A DNA stretch of 64,000 bases from Pseudomonas sp. PB101 (GTDB lineage: Bacteria; Pseudomonadota; Gammaproteobacteria; Pseudomonadales; Pseudomonadaceae): contig NZ_RWIR01000035.1 of assembly GCF_009764265.1 (NCBI RefSeq), positions 124,001-188,000 of the forward strand, given 5' to 3'. The notes beneath the pieces were generated by a model that saw only the letters and a list, made by a program, of their open reading frames with translations, searched no databases and had not been told where the DNA came from. A program made the translations under genes and the position numbers. Below are positions 17,901-26,118 of the stretch, in pieces. Position 1 is the first letter of the stretch. Each line of letters starts with the position of its first letter.

Positions 17901-20625
17901 CGCCAACAGTAAAAAACAGCACCTTCATGTTCGCTGCCACTTGCACATCCATTGACGCTGCCGTCAGCGGTTGCCAGACCGTCTGATATACCGGTTCGGT
18001 GAGGACAGACTCCAGTGGCGAAGCTTCGACCCAACAACGAACTCGCTGAAAAGGATAAGTCGGCAATCCCGAAAGTATCGGAGCCCGTACCGGCAGTTCC
18101 GGGAAACGTACATCTATGCCAACCCGTAACAACTCGCCCAAGACGGTCAAATATTGCCGGTGATCTTTTCTACCCCCCTTGACCAACGGCAAAACGCTCA
18201 GTTGATCGCCCCAGTCACCCAGAACCAAGCCCGAGAGTGTTGCTTTTGGCCCAATTTCGACAAGGTGAGTGCAGCCGTATTCGCAAGCCGACTCTACGCT
18301 CGCACCAAAGCTCACTGTTTCACGCAATTGCCGACGCCAGTATTGCGAGGTGGCCACTTCACTTCCTGCCAGTTCACCCGTCAACGTGGAAATGAAGGGG
18401 CCGACCGGGGAGCGCATTTCGACAGTATCCAGGTAGGCTTCGAAGCTCTCCAGCAAAGGGTCAAGCAAGCTGGAATGCCCGGGGCGTGAAATCTTCAGTC
18501 GCGTCGCATTGACGCCAGCGTCTTGTGCCTTGGACAGGAGTTGCTCAATTGCTTCCCGTGTTCCGGAAACCACCGTATTGCTCCTACCGTTCAATGCGGC
18601 AATAGACAAGTCACCGAATTCTGTGTCCATCAGTCCCGATGCACACGAGTGATCGCCTTCCAGCACGGCCATCGCTCCGATATCACCGAGCGAATCCAGC
18701 AGTCGACCACGCTGCACAAGTATTCTGAATCCTTGCTCCGGGCTGAACACACCTGCGATGCAGGCGGCGGCATATTCCCCAAGGCTATGTCCGAACAGAG
18801 CGACGGGGGTTATCCCATGACTTAGAAGCAGTCGCGCCATTGCCACTTGCAACGCAAACGTCAGTGGCTGCGACAGTGCAATATCCTGCTCGATCTGTAC
18901 GTCGGACAATAGGTCGACGGCGCGCGCGCCAAAGGCTTCCTGACAAACCGGATCAAATGCATCAAGCTCAGTCTTGAACAATGCTTCCTGAGCATACAGC
19001 CCGAGTCCCATCTCCCTATGCTCTGCGCCCTGACCGCTGAACATCAAACCCACCGCCGGGGTACGTCCGTTCGATGAACGATTGTCGAAGGAGGACAGTG
19101 CAGTCAGGGCTTCAATAGCTTCCGTACGCCGGCTGGCAATGATGTAAGCGCGGTACCCGAACAGCGATCTGGAAAACCTCAAGTTGGAGACAAATACTGG
19201 GAAACAGCTATCCGTCTGAGTTTCTAGAAACTGCCGATAGGCTATGCAGAGGTCACGCAGACCGTTGGGGTCTTTGGCCGAAACGGGGATCAAGGAGGCC
19301 TGGTCCTGATCGATGGAAAAGTGAGTCATCAATACTTTCGGTGCGGTCTCGAGTATCAAGTGCGAATTGTTGCCACCCAGCCCGAAACTGCTGACGCCAA
19401 CGATGACATGAGGCTGGTTGATTACAACCGATTCACGGTTGATCTCAAAAGGCGTTTCTTCGATGTTCAAGTGCGGGTTGTAATGCTGGAAGTTAAGGGT
19501 CGGAGGTATCACTTTGTGCTTGGCGATCAGGACAGCTTTGATCAAGCCAGCCATGCCCGCGGCCCACCCCAGATGCCCGATGTTGCCTTTGACGCTCCCC
19601 AGATAGCAGGTGTCTGCGCAATCACGACCGGCAAAGGCATTGGCCAGCGCCTTTATCTCGATCGGGTCACCGATGGGGGTGGCAGTGCCATGAGCTTCGA
19701 CATAGCTGATATCGGCTGGGTCGACACCTGCCAGCTCAAGTGCCTCACAGATGACTCTCGCCTGACCGGCAACTGATGGCGCCGACATACCAGCTCGGTG
19801 CGCACCGTCATTGTTGGTCGCCACCGAACGAATCACGGCATGAATCTGATCGCCATCAGCAAGTGCATCACTTAGCCTCCTCAACCCGACCACCGCCGCT
19901 CCGGAACCAAAAACTGTTCCACTCGCCAGAGCATCAAACGGACGACAATGACCATCGGCGCTGAATGGCATCCCTGGTTCAAAATAATAGGGAATCGATT
20001 GCGGAACAGAGATGGCAGCCGCGCCCACCAATGCGGCCCCGCATTCGCCCAGTAACAGGGCATTAATCGCCGCATGAATGCCGAACATAGACGTCGCGCA
20101 TGCAGCTTGAACATTGACCGCAGGGCCACAGCAATTGAGTTTGTAGGCGATCCGGCTGGCTAGAAACTCTTTGTCAGTCGCCATGAACTGCGCCAGTGAC
20201 TCAGAGGATTGATACAAGCCACAAGCAGTTTCGTGTGCTTGCAGACCATGGACATTGTTGATGAAGTAGGAACTGGGCCCGGCACCGCAGAACACTCCGA
20301 TGGAGCCGCCTCGCTCATTCAGCGATGCATCCTCCAACACCTCCCATGCACATTCGAGCAACGCTCTTTGTTGGGGGTCAAGTAGCTGGGCTTCCTTGAA
20401 GCTGAAACCAAAAAAATCGTAATCAAAATCCTCAATGCCCGACAATTCAGCGCGGGCACGCACCCGCCCGTCCACGTCAGATTTCACCTGAATGCTTTCG
20501 AGGCTGGCCAATAAGTTTTGCCAGTACTGATCCACCGAATCCGCCCCCGGAAACCGACAAGACATCCCGACGATGGCAATGCTGTTCTCATCAATCACGG
20601 CGCAGTTGTCCTCATGGGTGCGCAT
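14899..20625 (-). CDS. PKS-NRPS megasynthase KS-AT-KR-ACP-C
   Basis: 1908 residues from the ATG at 20625 (AAAGGAGAAG upstream; one base after the stop of the A-T gene). Domains in order: ketosynthase about 15-430 (C176 in QAACATSM, H312 in HGTATP, H351 in NIGH); acyltransferase about 530-830 (S614 in GHSLG); ketoreductase about 1090-1280 (GGGGGIG cofactor loop, catalytic Tyr about 1241 in QMAYGAASS); acyl carrier about 1375-1445 (S1407 in LGFDSL); condensation domain about 1470-1900 with QHLEFDG (H1599, D1603) for HHxxxDG. No dehydratase or enoylreductase motif is seen. In the AT, the place of HAFH/YASH reads RPGH (714-717), unlike malonyl or methylmalonyl types. The module should extend the starter once, reduce the ketone to a hydroxyl and pass it to the C domain. 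Confidence 0.9.
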   Translation of the reverse strand: MRTHEDNCAVIDENSIAIVGMSCRFPGADSVDQYWQNLLASLESIQVKSDVDGRVRARAELSGIEDFDYDFFGFSFKEAQLLDPQQRALLECAWEVLEDASLNERGGSIGVFCGAGPSSYFINNVHGLQAHETACGLYQSSESLAQFMATDKEFLASRIAYKLNCCGPAVNVQAACATSMFGIHAAINALLLGECGAALVGAAAISVPQSIPYYFEPGMPFSADGHCRPFDALASGTVFGSGAAVVGLRRLSDALADGDQIHAVIRSVATNNDGAHRAGMSAPSVAGQARVICEALELAGVDPADISYVEAHGTATPIGDPIEIKALANAFAGRDCADTCYLGSVKGNIGHLGWAAGMAGLIKAVLIAKHKVIPPTLNFQHYNPHLNIEETPFEINRESVVINQPHVIVGVSSFGLGGNNSHLILETAPKVLMTHFSIDQDQASLIPVSAKDPNGLRDLCIAYRQFLETQTDSCFPVFVSNLRFSRSLFGYRAYIIASRRTEAIEALTALSSFDNRSSNGRTPAVGLMFSGQGAEHREMGLGLYAQEALFKTELDAFDPVCQEAFGARAVDLLSDVQIEQDIALSQPLTFALQVAMARLLLSHGITPVALFGHSLGEYAAACIAGVFSPEQGFRILVQRGRLLDSLGDIGAMAVLEGDHSCASGLMDTEFGDLSIAALNGRSNTVVSGTREAIEQLLSKAQDAGVNATRLKISRPGHSSLLDPLLESFEAYLDTVEMRSPVGPFISTLTGELAGSEVATSQYWRRQLRETVSFGASVESACEYGCTHLVEIGPKATLSGLVLGDWGDQLSVLPLVKGGRKDHRQYLTVLGELLRVGIDVRFPELPVRAPILSGLPTYPFQRVRCWVEASPLESVLTEPVYQTVWQPLTAASMDVQVAANMKVLFFTVGETPAQDEIRYLADAFKQFHCIALDRGAGAGKEIAKPSIDELWQEYGDDVDRVYLDLRHLSDAHVSTAVSACAQTLDLMRSMTSTYPQICLLFAVQVCSDGDEAPGPVANSVVGMLRSLLLEEPDRQVTVLNFLRSPQFHCAEEAGPIVLLPFTEELVVTIEQGLVKVPRLERVLVDDLLEGEVDRDSHYLLLGGGGGIGQQLIERLCADQCGSISVIGRAPQPSDALRRLMTLHPTVRYLGFDLSTDQGRDDCAQHLRQTVVHRATIFNLAVDLNDKLWSEIGISDLQQSFDAKCSSVLSLYHLLREQGTVIECVFNFSSATSILGNGGQMAYGAASSFLDAAHAFLFPEAGQVLTVNWGVWGDAGKLRNARQRLQVLKAGGLNSHNSEQGYLFIRRLLGGPSRHVAYMNIDAQKLADRSRVSQKFLERLTAEPRPRESKHPDSVSTRLLGCTDEREIGQLLESWLVSTTDALVGLEAASQGNYDAIKSCGFQSLGFDSLALVQLKNALGSQLGLQWSLKRFHATEALSELHAEMLVHVSQPAWRTANQPNKDTVENNVQDMVVSLQQARWISLIGQDYGLRIIPYRIYCSFDAEHCRKALLQVIDEHRLLRTFFPQGQPVVKTAAQVVEGFGTLFTKLGGQSEAQQTRQITTLVRSMTQGLPKPEDNVTWAIHFIDIAGPWFIALLGVQHLEFDGKSLTLMFDRFGECLDRMTREQPLTRIEHAIDYIDYARRQQQYLSGDWLRDKGFFKGLYNAFERPTVLSGHPGFHSTTVCSSSRHSVDVAGAHRTLSEMAAQNGFSVFNAILYAYASTMAEVIDCGQLIISAINSGRGLSEFNDVIGPFTSPLPVPIIVHHEWLTGIAMVTRTLEAMHAYPLMHPTMLIDEVSAFSGMAHDTYFSDLGINFLNYRHTTASPGKVWIEGVEILGPVGEGVLSGANVEDMRRVPGLHLVVEINGDDLRFNFWFHTQRFTSTEVKGWGDLMVRNVNELLDLARALNES

Positions 20626-20626
20626 G

Positions 20627-22474
20627 TCAGCTTCTCCTTTTTCCATGAGCACTGTGAATGGCAGCCGATCTCAGTTTCCGCTGGTTTACAGAGATAACCG
20701 GGACTTTCGGCTCAGACACTTGCATTGAGCTCTGAACGATCCCGCACAGCAATCTGGGTGTCGGGTACTCGAACAGATCGGTCTGCCTAAAGCTGTGGCC
20801 CAATACATGGCGCAACTCGGCTAACAAGGACATCAGTGTGAAAGAGTTCGCTCCCGCCGCCATGAAGTTGTCATCAACGCCGAGTCGATCAATCCCGAAA
20901 CACTCCGCTGCCAACTCACAAATCAGTGTTTGAAGCGGCCCCTTCGGCGCTACATAACTAGACGACAACTGCGATCTCGGCTCGCTGATAGGCGGCAGCT
21001 TCGCAGTGTCGGCTTTGCCGTTAAGGGTCAACGGAATAGCTGCAATTTTTTTATAGAAGGACGGCAGCATATATTCCGGTAGTGTTGCAGCAAGATGCGC
21101 ATGCACACTCAAACTTAGATCTTGTTCGGACTCAGGTGCTGAAAAATAGAGGACCAGCGAGGTGATCAAATTCGTTTGCAACGCTACGACAAGGCAATCA
21201 TCTACCAATCCGGAGTTCATAACTGCCGACTCGATTTCTTTCAACTCGACTCGATACCCACGAACCTTGTACTGCCGGTCACGCCGTCCCTTGTATTCGT
21301 ATTGAGCCTGCTCGTTGAGTACACACATATCGCCTGTGTTGTACATCCGCTCTAGAGTGAGAGGATGGGGGATGAATTTCTCCTCTGTTTCCTTCGGCAA
21401 ACGGTAGTAACCCAACGCCAATGAGCGACCCGAAATGTGCAGTTGACCGCAGTCCCCTCGTGCCACTGGCTGTAACTGCTCGTCAAACAGCCAGGCGTCA
21501 CTACCTGGCGTGACCTGACCGATCGGCGGCAGATCCGGCCATCTATCCGGTTCATCTTCGAGTTGGCAGGTCATCACCACATGTGTTTCAGATGGACCGT
21601 AATGATTGATCAATCGACAATGAGGATGAGCCTTGAACCACTGCCTGACGGCAGGTGTGACCTTTAGTTGCTCTCCTGCCACGATCACCTGTTCCAAATC
21701 GACCAGTGCCCCCCCTTCTTCAAGACCGAATTTCACCAGTGGGATCAGCATCGACGTAGGCAGGAATAGACGCGTTACCTTTCCTGCAGATAAATGCTCG
21801 ATCAAGACACGCAAGTCTTTCTTATGCGCATCCGTGGCAATCAGTAAGCGGTCGCCATAGCACAAAGTTGCGTAGATCTCTTGAAATGAAACATCAAACC
21901 CCTGTGCCGCGTACAACAATGTGGTGCCTTTCGACCCTGGTGCTTTAGCCATCCAGTCGATCAAGGTGCTGAGTGATCGATAAGGCACCAAAACCGGTTT
22001 TGGTACGCCGGTGGTACCAGACGTGAACACGACATACGCCGGTGTATCCTCCCCAGCCGTGACCATGAACTCAGCTTCGTCAATCACACTCCCTATCGTG
22101 TCTTCGATATGTAAAAGGTGCGTGCATTCCTGCAACACGCCAGTCAATTCAATCGTTTGCGGATGACTCACCAGACATAAAGACAAATCAAGAGACGCAA
22201 TCATTTGTTTCAATCTGCTAATTGGGTAGTTACCGTCCAACGGAACAACCGTTCTACCCAACAAATGAATAGCAAGTACTGAAACAATGTACTCGACACT
22301 TTTACTCACCACTACACCGATCATTCCTGCTGAACTTCCCCCAGCAAGAGCCCAAGCTAATCGACGCGCGCGACAATATAACTCCTCATATGAAACCTCC
22401 GACAATGCGTCAGCAATGGCCGGAAACTCAGGACTTTCACGAACCTGATTCAGGAACCTATTAATAAACAACAT
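20627..22474 (-). CDS. NRPS loading protein A-T, proline-type adenylation code
   Basis: 615 residues: adenylation domain about 1-500, carrier domain about 530-600 (Ser in AGANSFTLM). Core motifs: FTSGTTGVPKPV (A3), HYGPSE (A5), YNTGD (A7), GRRDRQYKVRGYRVE (A8) and NGKAD (A10). Aligning by eye on the GrsA pocket gives D235 V236 Q239 F278 I299 A301 H322 V330 V331, which is the L-proline code (DVQLIAHVV type) with one change. It should load proline or a close analogue such as azetidine-2-carboxylate and hand it to the KS of the next gene. The ATG at 22474 follows TAGGAG; 12 bases separate it from the ccr gene. Confidence 0.88.
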   Translation of the reverse strand: MLFINRFLNQVRESPEFPAIADALSEVSYEELYCRARRLAWALAGGSSAGMIGVVVSKSVEYIVSVLAIHLLGRTVVPLDGNYPISRLKQMIASLDLSLCLVSHPQTIELTGVLQECTHLLHIEDTIGSVIDEAEFMVTAGEDTPAYVVFTSGTTGVPKPVLVPYRSLSTLIDWMAKAPGSKGTTLLYAAQGFDVSFQEIYATLCYGDRLLIATDAHKKDLRVLIEHLSAGKVTRLFLPTSMLIPLVKFGLEEGGALVDLEQVIVAGEQLKVTPAVRQWFKAHPHCRLINHYGPSETHVVMTCQLEDEPDRWPDLPPIGQVTPGSDAWLFDEQLQPVARGDCGQLHISGRSLALGYYRLPKETEEKFIPHPLTLERMYNTGDMCVLNEQAQYEYKGRRDRQYKVRGYRVELKEIESAVMNSGLVDDCLVVALQTNLITSLVLYFSAPESEQDLSLSVHAHLAATLPEYMLPSFYKKIAAIPLTLNGKADTAKLPPISEPRSQLSSSYVAPKGPLQTLICELAAECFGIDRLGVDDNFMAAGANSFTLMSLLAELRHVLGHSFRQTDLFEYPTPRLLCGIVQSSMQVSEPKVPVISVNQRKLRSAAIHSAHGKRRS

Positions 22475-22486
22475 AAGTCAACACTC

Positions 22487-23686
22487 CTAACGACTACCGA
22501 TTCGCACTACGAAGTTTCCAAGCGGCTCTCGATTATCAAACATAATTTGATGAGCCTCAGGTAGATCTTCAAGGGAAAAAGATCGGGTCAAGCATGGCTT
22601 CACATCGCCTTCATCAATCAACTTATTAAATTCACGACATTGGTCAAGATTGGCAAAATGCGAGCCTTGCAATCTTTTTTGGCGCATCCAGAGATATCGG
22701 ACATCGAACGTCCCCTTATAACCAGTGGTGCCAGCACAAATGACTACCATCCCACCAGGGGCACAGACGAAAGAGGAAGTCGGAAAGGTATCCTCACCTG
22801 GATGCTCAATCACAATTCGGGGGCATTTTCGCTCCCCAACCAGGCGCCAGATCTCCTGCTGGAACCGCTTGGCTTCACCTAACCAGCAGGCGTACTTGGT
22901 TGGGTCTTCAATATCTTCGAGCCCCCCCCAATGCCCATAATCCTGTCGATTAATCGTGCCTTTTGCACCGATTTCGCGACAATACGCAGCTTTTTCTTCA
23001 TTACTGACCACCGCTATAGGTATCGCCCCCGCAGCGTTAACCAATTGGATTGCCATGGATCCCATTCCACCACTGCCGCCCCATATCAGTACCACGTCTC
23101 CCGGTTTCACCGTATGTGGTGCAAAGCCGTGCAGCATCCGGTACGCCGTTGCCCCACAAAGCATGTAGGACGCCGCTTGTTCCCAACTCAATCGCGCGGG
23201 CTTAGGCAGAATTGCCTGGCGCTTGACCCGGGTGTATTCAGCGAAAGCGCCAAAGTTGATTTCGTAACCCCAGATCTTTGCCGACTTGTCCATGATTTCG
23301 TCGACCACTGCATCGTGATCCCACCAACCGCAGTGCAGTACGACTTCATCGCCAATAGCGATATCGTCCACATCCTTCCCCACGGCAACAACTATTCCTG
23401 AAGCATCAGATCCCGCTATATGAAAATCACAATCTTCACCACGAACTCTTTGAAGTTCAATGACATCTATTGGAAATCCGCGCGCAGCCCAAATGCCATT
23501 ATGATTTATACCAGCAGCCATGACCTTGACTAAGCATTCATCTGATTGAATGATTGGTACAGCGACGGTCTCCAGAGCAAATGCGGTTGAAGGTGGGCCA
23601 TACCTTTCAGACCTAATGGTTTGCGCCAACATTTTCTCAGGGACATCGACTTTTTTAGAATCAGGCATTACGCCTACTTCATCCAT
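22487..23686 (-). CDS. ccr: Crotonyl-CoA carboxylase/reductase (CCR)
   Basis: 399 residues from the ATG at 23686 (AAGGAG eight bases upstream; the longer frame to 23770 lacks this). Medium-chain dehydrogenase fold: GINHNGIWAARG near the N terminus, NADPH loop WGGSGGMGSMA, WGYEINFGAFAEY, and QGSHFAN. The Asn, Glu and His in the first, third and fourth stretches correspond to residues reported for CO2 binding in CCRs. The enzyme reductively carboxylates an enoyl-CoA to an alkylmalonyl-CoA, most often ethylmalonyl-CoA. As first gene of the operon it probably makes the extender unit for the AT of the megasynthase, as Cfa8 does in coronafacate synthesis. Confidence 0.88.
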   Translation of the reverse strand: MDEVGVMPDSKKVDVPEKMLAQTIRSERYGPPSTAFALETVAVPIIQSDECLVKVMAAGINHNGIWAARGFPIDVIELQRVRGEDCDFHIAGSDASGIVVAVGKDVDDIAIGDEVVLHCGWWDHDAVVDEIMDKSAKIWGYEINFGAFAEYTRVKRQAILPKPARLSWEQAASYMLCGATAYRMLHGFAPHTVKPGDVVLIWGGSGGMGSMAIQLVNAAGAIPIAVVSNEEKAAYCREIGAKGTINRQDYGHWGGLEDIEDPTKYACWLGEAKRFQQEIWRLVGERKCPRIVIEHPGEDTFPTSSFVCAPGGMVVICAGTTGYKGTFDVRYLWMRQKRLQGSHFANLDQCREFNKLIDEGDVKPCLTRSFSLEDLPEAHQIMFDNREPLGNFVVRIGSR

Positions 23687-24102
23687 ATCTTGAACTCCTT
23701 GAGCTTGAAGCTTTGAAAATTTAATTAGAACCCCTTTCCTTCCCCAGCCACCACAACGAACCAACGACAAAAAACTTTAAAAACAGAAATTCGACAAACC
23801 AATGTCAACCAACCAAGGACTAAAACCTAATACAACATTAACTCTCTCGCAAAGAGCAAAACCAAATTTCAGACACAACTTACAACCAGCGAACTACCAT
23901 TCCTATTTCAGCAGCAGAAACATCCCAAAACAATGTCACCACCCTCCTACAATCTTTTAAACATAAAAAACAAAAAAGTATTCGCATACTGTAAAAACGT
24001 AAAATAGCCTGAAGTTTTCTATGAAAATCAACTTCTTATGAAAACACTGAATTTCAAGGGCAGTTTTCAAAAGAAAACACCCTCGGTTTTAAAATTTCGC
24101 AA
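23687..24102. other. A+T-rich intergenic region with the promoter of the biosynthetic operon
   Basis: About 416 bases without a gene, strongly A+T-rich, between the ccr start and the terminator of the scarred oxidase locus. It must hold the promoter of the seven-gene minus-strand operon, but I could not assign a convincing -35/-10 pair. No regulator gene is present in or beside the cluster. Confidence 0.5.
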
Positions 24103-24135
24103 TAAAAAACCGGAGCCCTGTCACGGGGCTCCGGG
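24103..24135 (-). terminator. Rho-independent terminator after the DUF2474 remnant
   Basis: Perfect stem CCGGAGCCC/GGGCTCCGG around GTGACA-type loop, followed on the minus strand by TTTTTTATT. It ends the former cio/cyd operon and, being palindromic, insulates the biosynthetic operon. Confidence 0.85.
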
Positions 24136-24157
24136 TTTCATTTTTTCGTAGTGAACC

Positions 24158-24318
24158 TCAGTGGCTACTGATCCCGGCCGCATGCATCAACATCCGCAAC
24201 GCCCCCGCCCCCGCCACCACCCCAACGCAACCACACTGCCCAGCCAGATCAACACCAGACACCCAAGGCGCTTGTACCAGGGCGTCGGTTCCAGTTCACG
24301 GGAATCAATGGTAGCCAT
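24158..24318 (-). pseudogene. DUF2474 small protein, frameshifted
   Basis: Starts MATIDSRELEPTPWYKRLG and continues with the hydrophobic core of the DUF2474 family, which is normally encoded after cioB/cydB. After VVALG the frame shifts within a G-rich run: the read frame ends early (WWRGRGRCGC, stop at 24187), while the next frame continues as expected with RMLMHAAGISSH to a stop at 24158. The span of 161 bases is not a multiple of three. A one-base change has broken the gene, unless it is a sequencing error in the G run. Confidence 0.72.
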
Positions 24319-24657
24319 CGCCAATCCTCACTTTGCCGCGGAACACGTAGTAGCTCCAGACCATGTACGTCAGGAGATCGGCAGGGTGAACAACTTGCTG
24401 GTCGGTGATGACGCCGCCGCCCACAAGCTGATCGACGACAGCACGATGTTCGGCCAGATGTAGCCGAGGAACATCAGCATCAGGGTGAAGACGAACGGCC
24501 AATGGGTGTGGCGTTGGGCGATGTCCGGATGCAGGAGCATTGCGCGAATGTTCTTCAGCGCGTTTTCACTGCCCAGCCAGTTTTTGGTATCAGCGATCAG
24601 CGCACCCCAACCAGCGGCGGCACCTTTGTAGGGTTTGTAGCGGTCGACTTGAGACAT
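24305..24657 (-). pseudogene. Deletion scar: ydeP/fdhF-type 5' end fused to cioB/cydB 3' end
   Basis: The frame opens with MSQVDRYKPYKGAAAGWG and runs about 40 codons as the N terminus of a YdeP/FdhF-type molybdopterin oxidoreductase. After ALKNIRAML it becomes the last transmembrane part of a bd-type (cyanide-insensitive) oxidase subunit II (FLGYIWPNIV, then LWAAASSP). A second frame carries the end of that subunit, YYVFRGKVRIGDGYH, stopping at 24305. Everything between, including the rest of ydeP, the cydA/cioA gene and most of cydB, is gone. The neighbouring moaA is a usual companion of ydeP in Pseudomonas. Confidence 0.72.
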
Positions 24658-24965
24658 GGTACTTCTCCGTGACAATGCACACAGGCTTGGACCGGATTCA
24701 GGTCATTGTTCGAATTGACGGAGAAAGCATATGAATGGCGTTTAAATATTGTCTAATCGCTATTTATGACAGCATTATCGAAACACTCCATCATTAATTT
24801 TTTACCTTTATTTTCAATTAGTTAAAATAACTTCAGGCTCATTTACCACAAAATAAAGTTCATCATAGATCCGGTCGATCACCCGGTCATTAATAGTGAT
24901 TGGACGCCCGTTAAAGTTGCTCTTAGCTTGCGCTCAACAAATCCGTTATTAACGGAATTCGCATC

Positions 24966-25067
24966 TGTAGGAGCGAGCCTGCTCGCGATGGACCCAAGGG
25001 CACCGCGCTCAACCAGAAAGCCCGCATAATCGTTAACGACCATCGCGAGCAGGGCTCGCTCCTACAG
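24966..25067. repeat. Inverted pair of REP-type repeats
   Basis: TGTAGGAGCGAGCCTGCTCGCGATGG (reported as 24966-24991 by position) and its reverse complement at 25041-25067 flank about 50 bases. The pair lies upstream of moaA. The 24658-24965 stretch before it is A+T-rich and holds no recognisable gene, presumably old promoter sequence of the deleted oxidoreductase. Confidence 0.85.
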
Positions 25068-25114
25068 GTTTTTCGGATATTCATTCAATGCGTGCGGTTC
25101 CAAGCGAGGGTGTC

Positions 25115-26113
25115 ATGTCAGAACGAGTCCTGATCGATGGGTTTGCAAGGCGCGTGGACTATCTGCGGATGTCGGTCACCGACCGCTGCGATTTCCGTTG
25201 CGTCTATTGCATGGCCGAGGACATGCAGTTCCTGCCGCGCCAACGGGTGCTGACCCTGGAAGAGATTTACCAGCTGGCACAAAGCTTCGTCGCGCTGGGC
25301 ACCCGCAAGATTCGCCTCACCGGCGGCGAGCCGCTGATTCGTCCGGGCGTGGTGCAACTGTGCGAGAAGATCGCCGCCCTGCCCGGCTTGCGTGAGCTGT
25401 GCATGACCACCAACGGTTCGCAGTTGGCCCGATTGGCCGGGCCGCTGTTCGACGCCGGGGTCAAGCGCCTCAACATCAGCCTCGACTGTCTGGACCCGCA
25501 ACGTTTTCGCGAGCTGACCCGCACCGGTGACCTGGCGCAGGTGATCAAGGGCATCGACGCGGCCAACCAGGCAGGTTTTCGCAACACCAAGCTCAATTGC
25601 GTGGTGATGAAAGGCCGCAACGACCATGAGATCAATGACCTGGTGAGCTTCGCCATCGACCGCAACCTCGACATCTCCTTCATCGAAGAAATGCCGTTGG
25701 GCACCATCCACGAGCACAGCCGCGCCGAGTCGTTTTTCGCAAGCAGCCAGGTCCGCGAGCGCATCGCCGAACGCTACACTTTGATTGATTCCGCCGAGTC
25801 GACCCAGGGTCCGTCGCGCTACTGGCGCCTGGCCGAGGCGCCGCAGATTCGCCTGGGGTTCATCTCGCCCCACAGCCACAACTTTTGCGGCACCTGTAAC
25901 CGGGTGCGGCTGACCGTGGAAGGACGTCTGCTGCTGTGCCTGGGCAATGAGCACTCGGTGGATCTCAAGGCTGTCCTGCGTAGCCATCCCGGACAGCCCG
26001 AGCGCCTGGAAAAGGCCATTATCGAGGCGATGAAACTCAAGCCTTATCGACACAATTTCGAAGTGAACGACGATGTCCAGGTGGTTCGCTTCATGAACAT
26101 GACGGGCGGCTGA
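25115..26113 (+). CDS. moaA: GTP 3',8-cyclase, molybdenum cofactor synthesis
   Basis: 332-residue radical-SAM enzyme making the first molybdopterin intermediate from GTP. N-terminal [4Fe-4S] cysteines in [11 protein letters not shown] motif TGGEPL, C-terminal cluster cysteines in [18 protein letters not shown], and the final GG required for activity. The ATG at 25115 gives the family's usual [10 protein letters not shown] start and has GAGGG upstream; an ATG at 25088 would add nine unsupported residues. Its molybdoenzyme partner next door has been deleted (scar at 24305-24657). Confidence 0.92.
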   Translation: MSERVLIDGFARRVDYLRMSVTDRCDFRCVYCMAEDMQFLPRQRVLTLEEIYQLAQSFVALGTRKIRLTGGEPLIRPGVVQLCEKIAALPGLRELCMTTNGSQLARLAGPLFDAGVKRLNISLDCLDPQRFRELTRTGDLAQVIKGIDAANQAGFRNTKLNCVVMKGRNDHEINDLVSFAIDRNLDISFIEEMPLGTIHEHSRAESFFASSQVRERIAERYTLIDSAESTQGPSRYWRLAEAPQIRLGFISPHSHNFCGTCNRVRLTVEGRLLLCLGNEHSVDLKAVLRSHPGQPERLEKAIIEAMKLKPYRHNFEVNDDVQVVRFMNMTGG

Positions 26114-26118
26114 AACCC

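Noticed and set aside
14899..23686. Coronafacic acid (coronatine) cluster
   Set aside because: CCR is shared, but the loading A domain with a proline code, the single KS module and the ProRS do not match the cfa genes.
9623..25114. Transposon or phage boundaries of the A+T-rich island
   Set aside because: No transposase, integrase, tRNA gene or flanking direct repeat is visible at either side.
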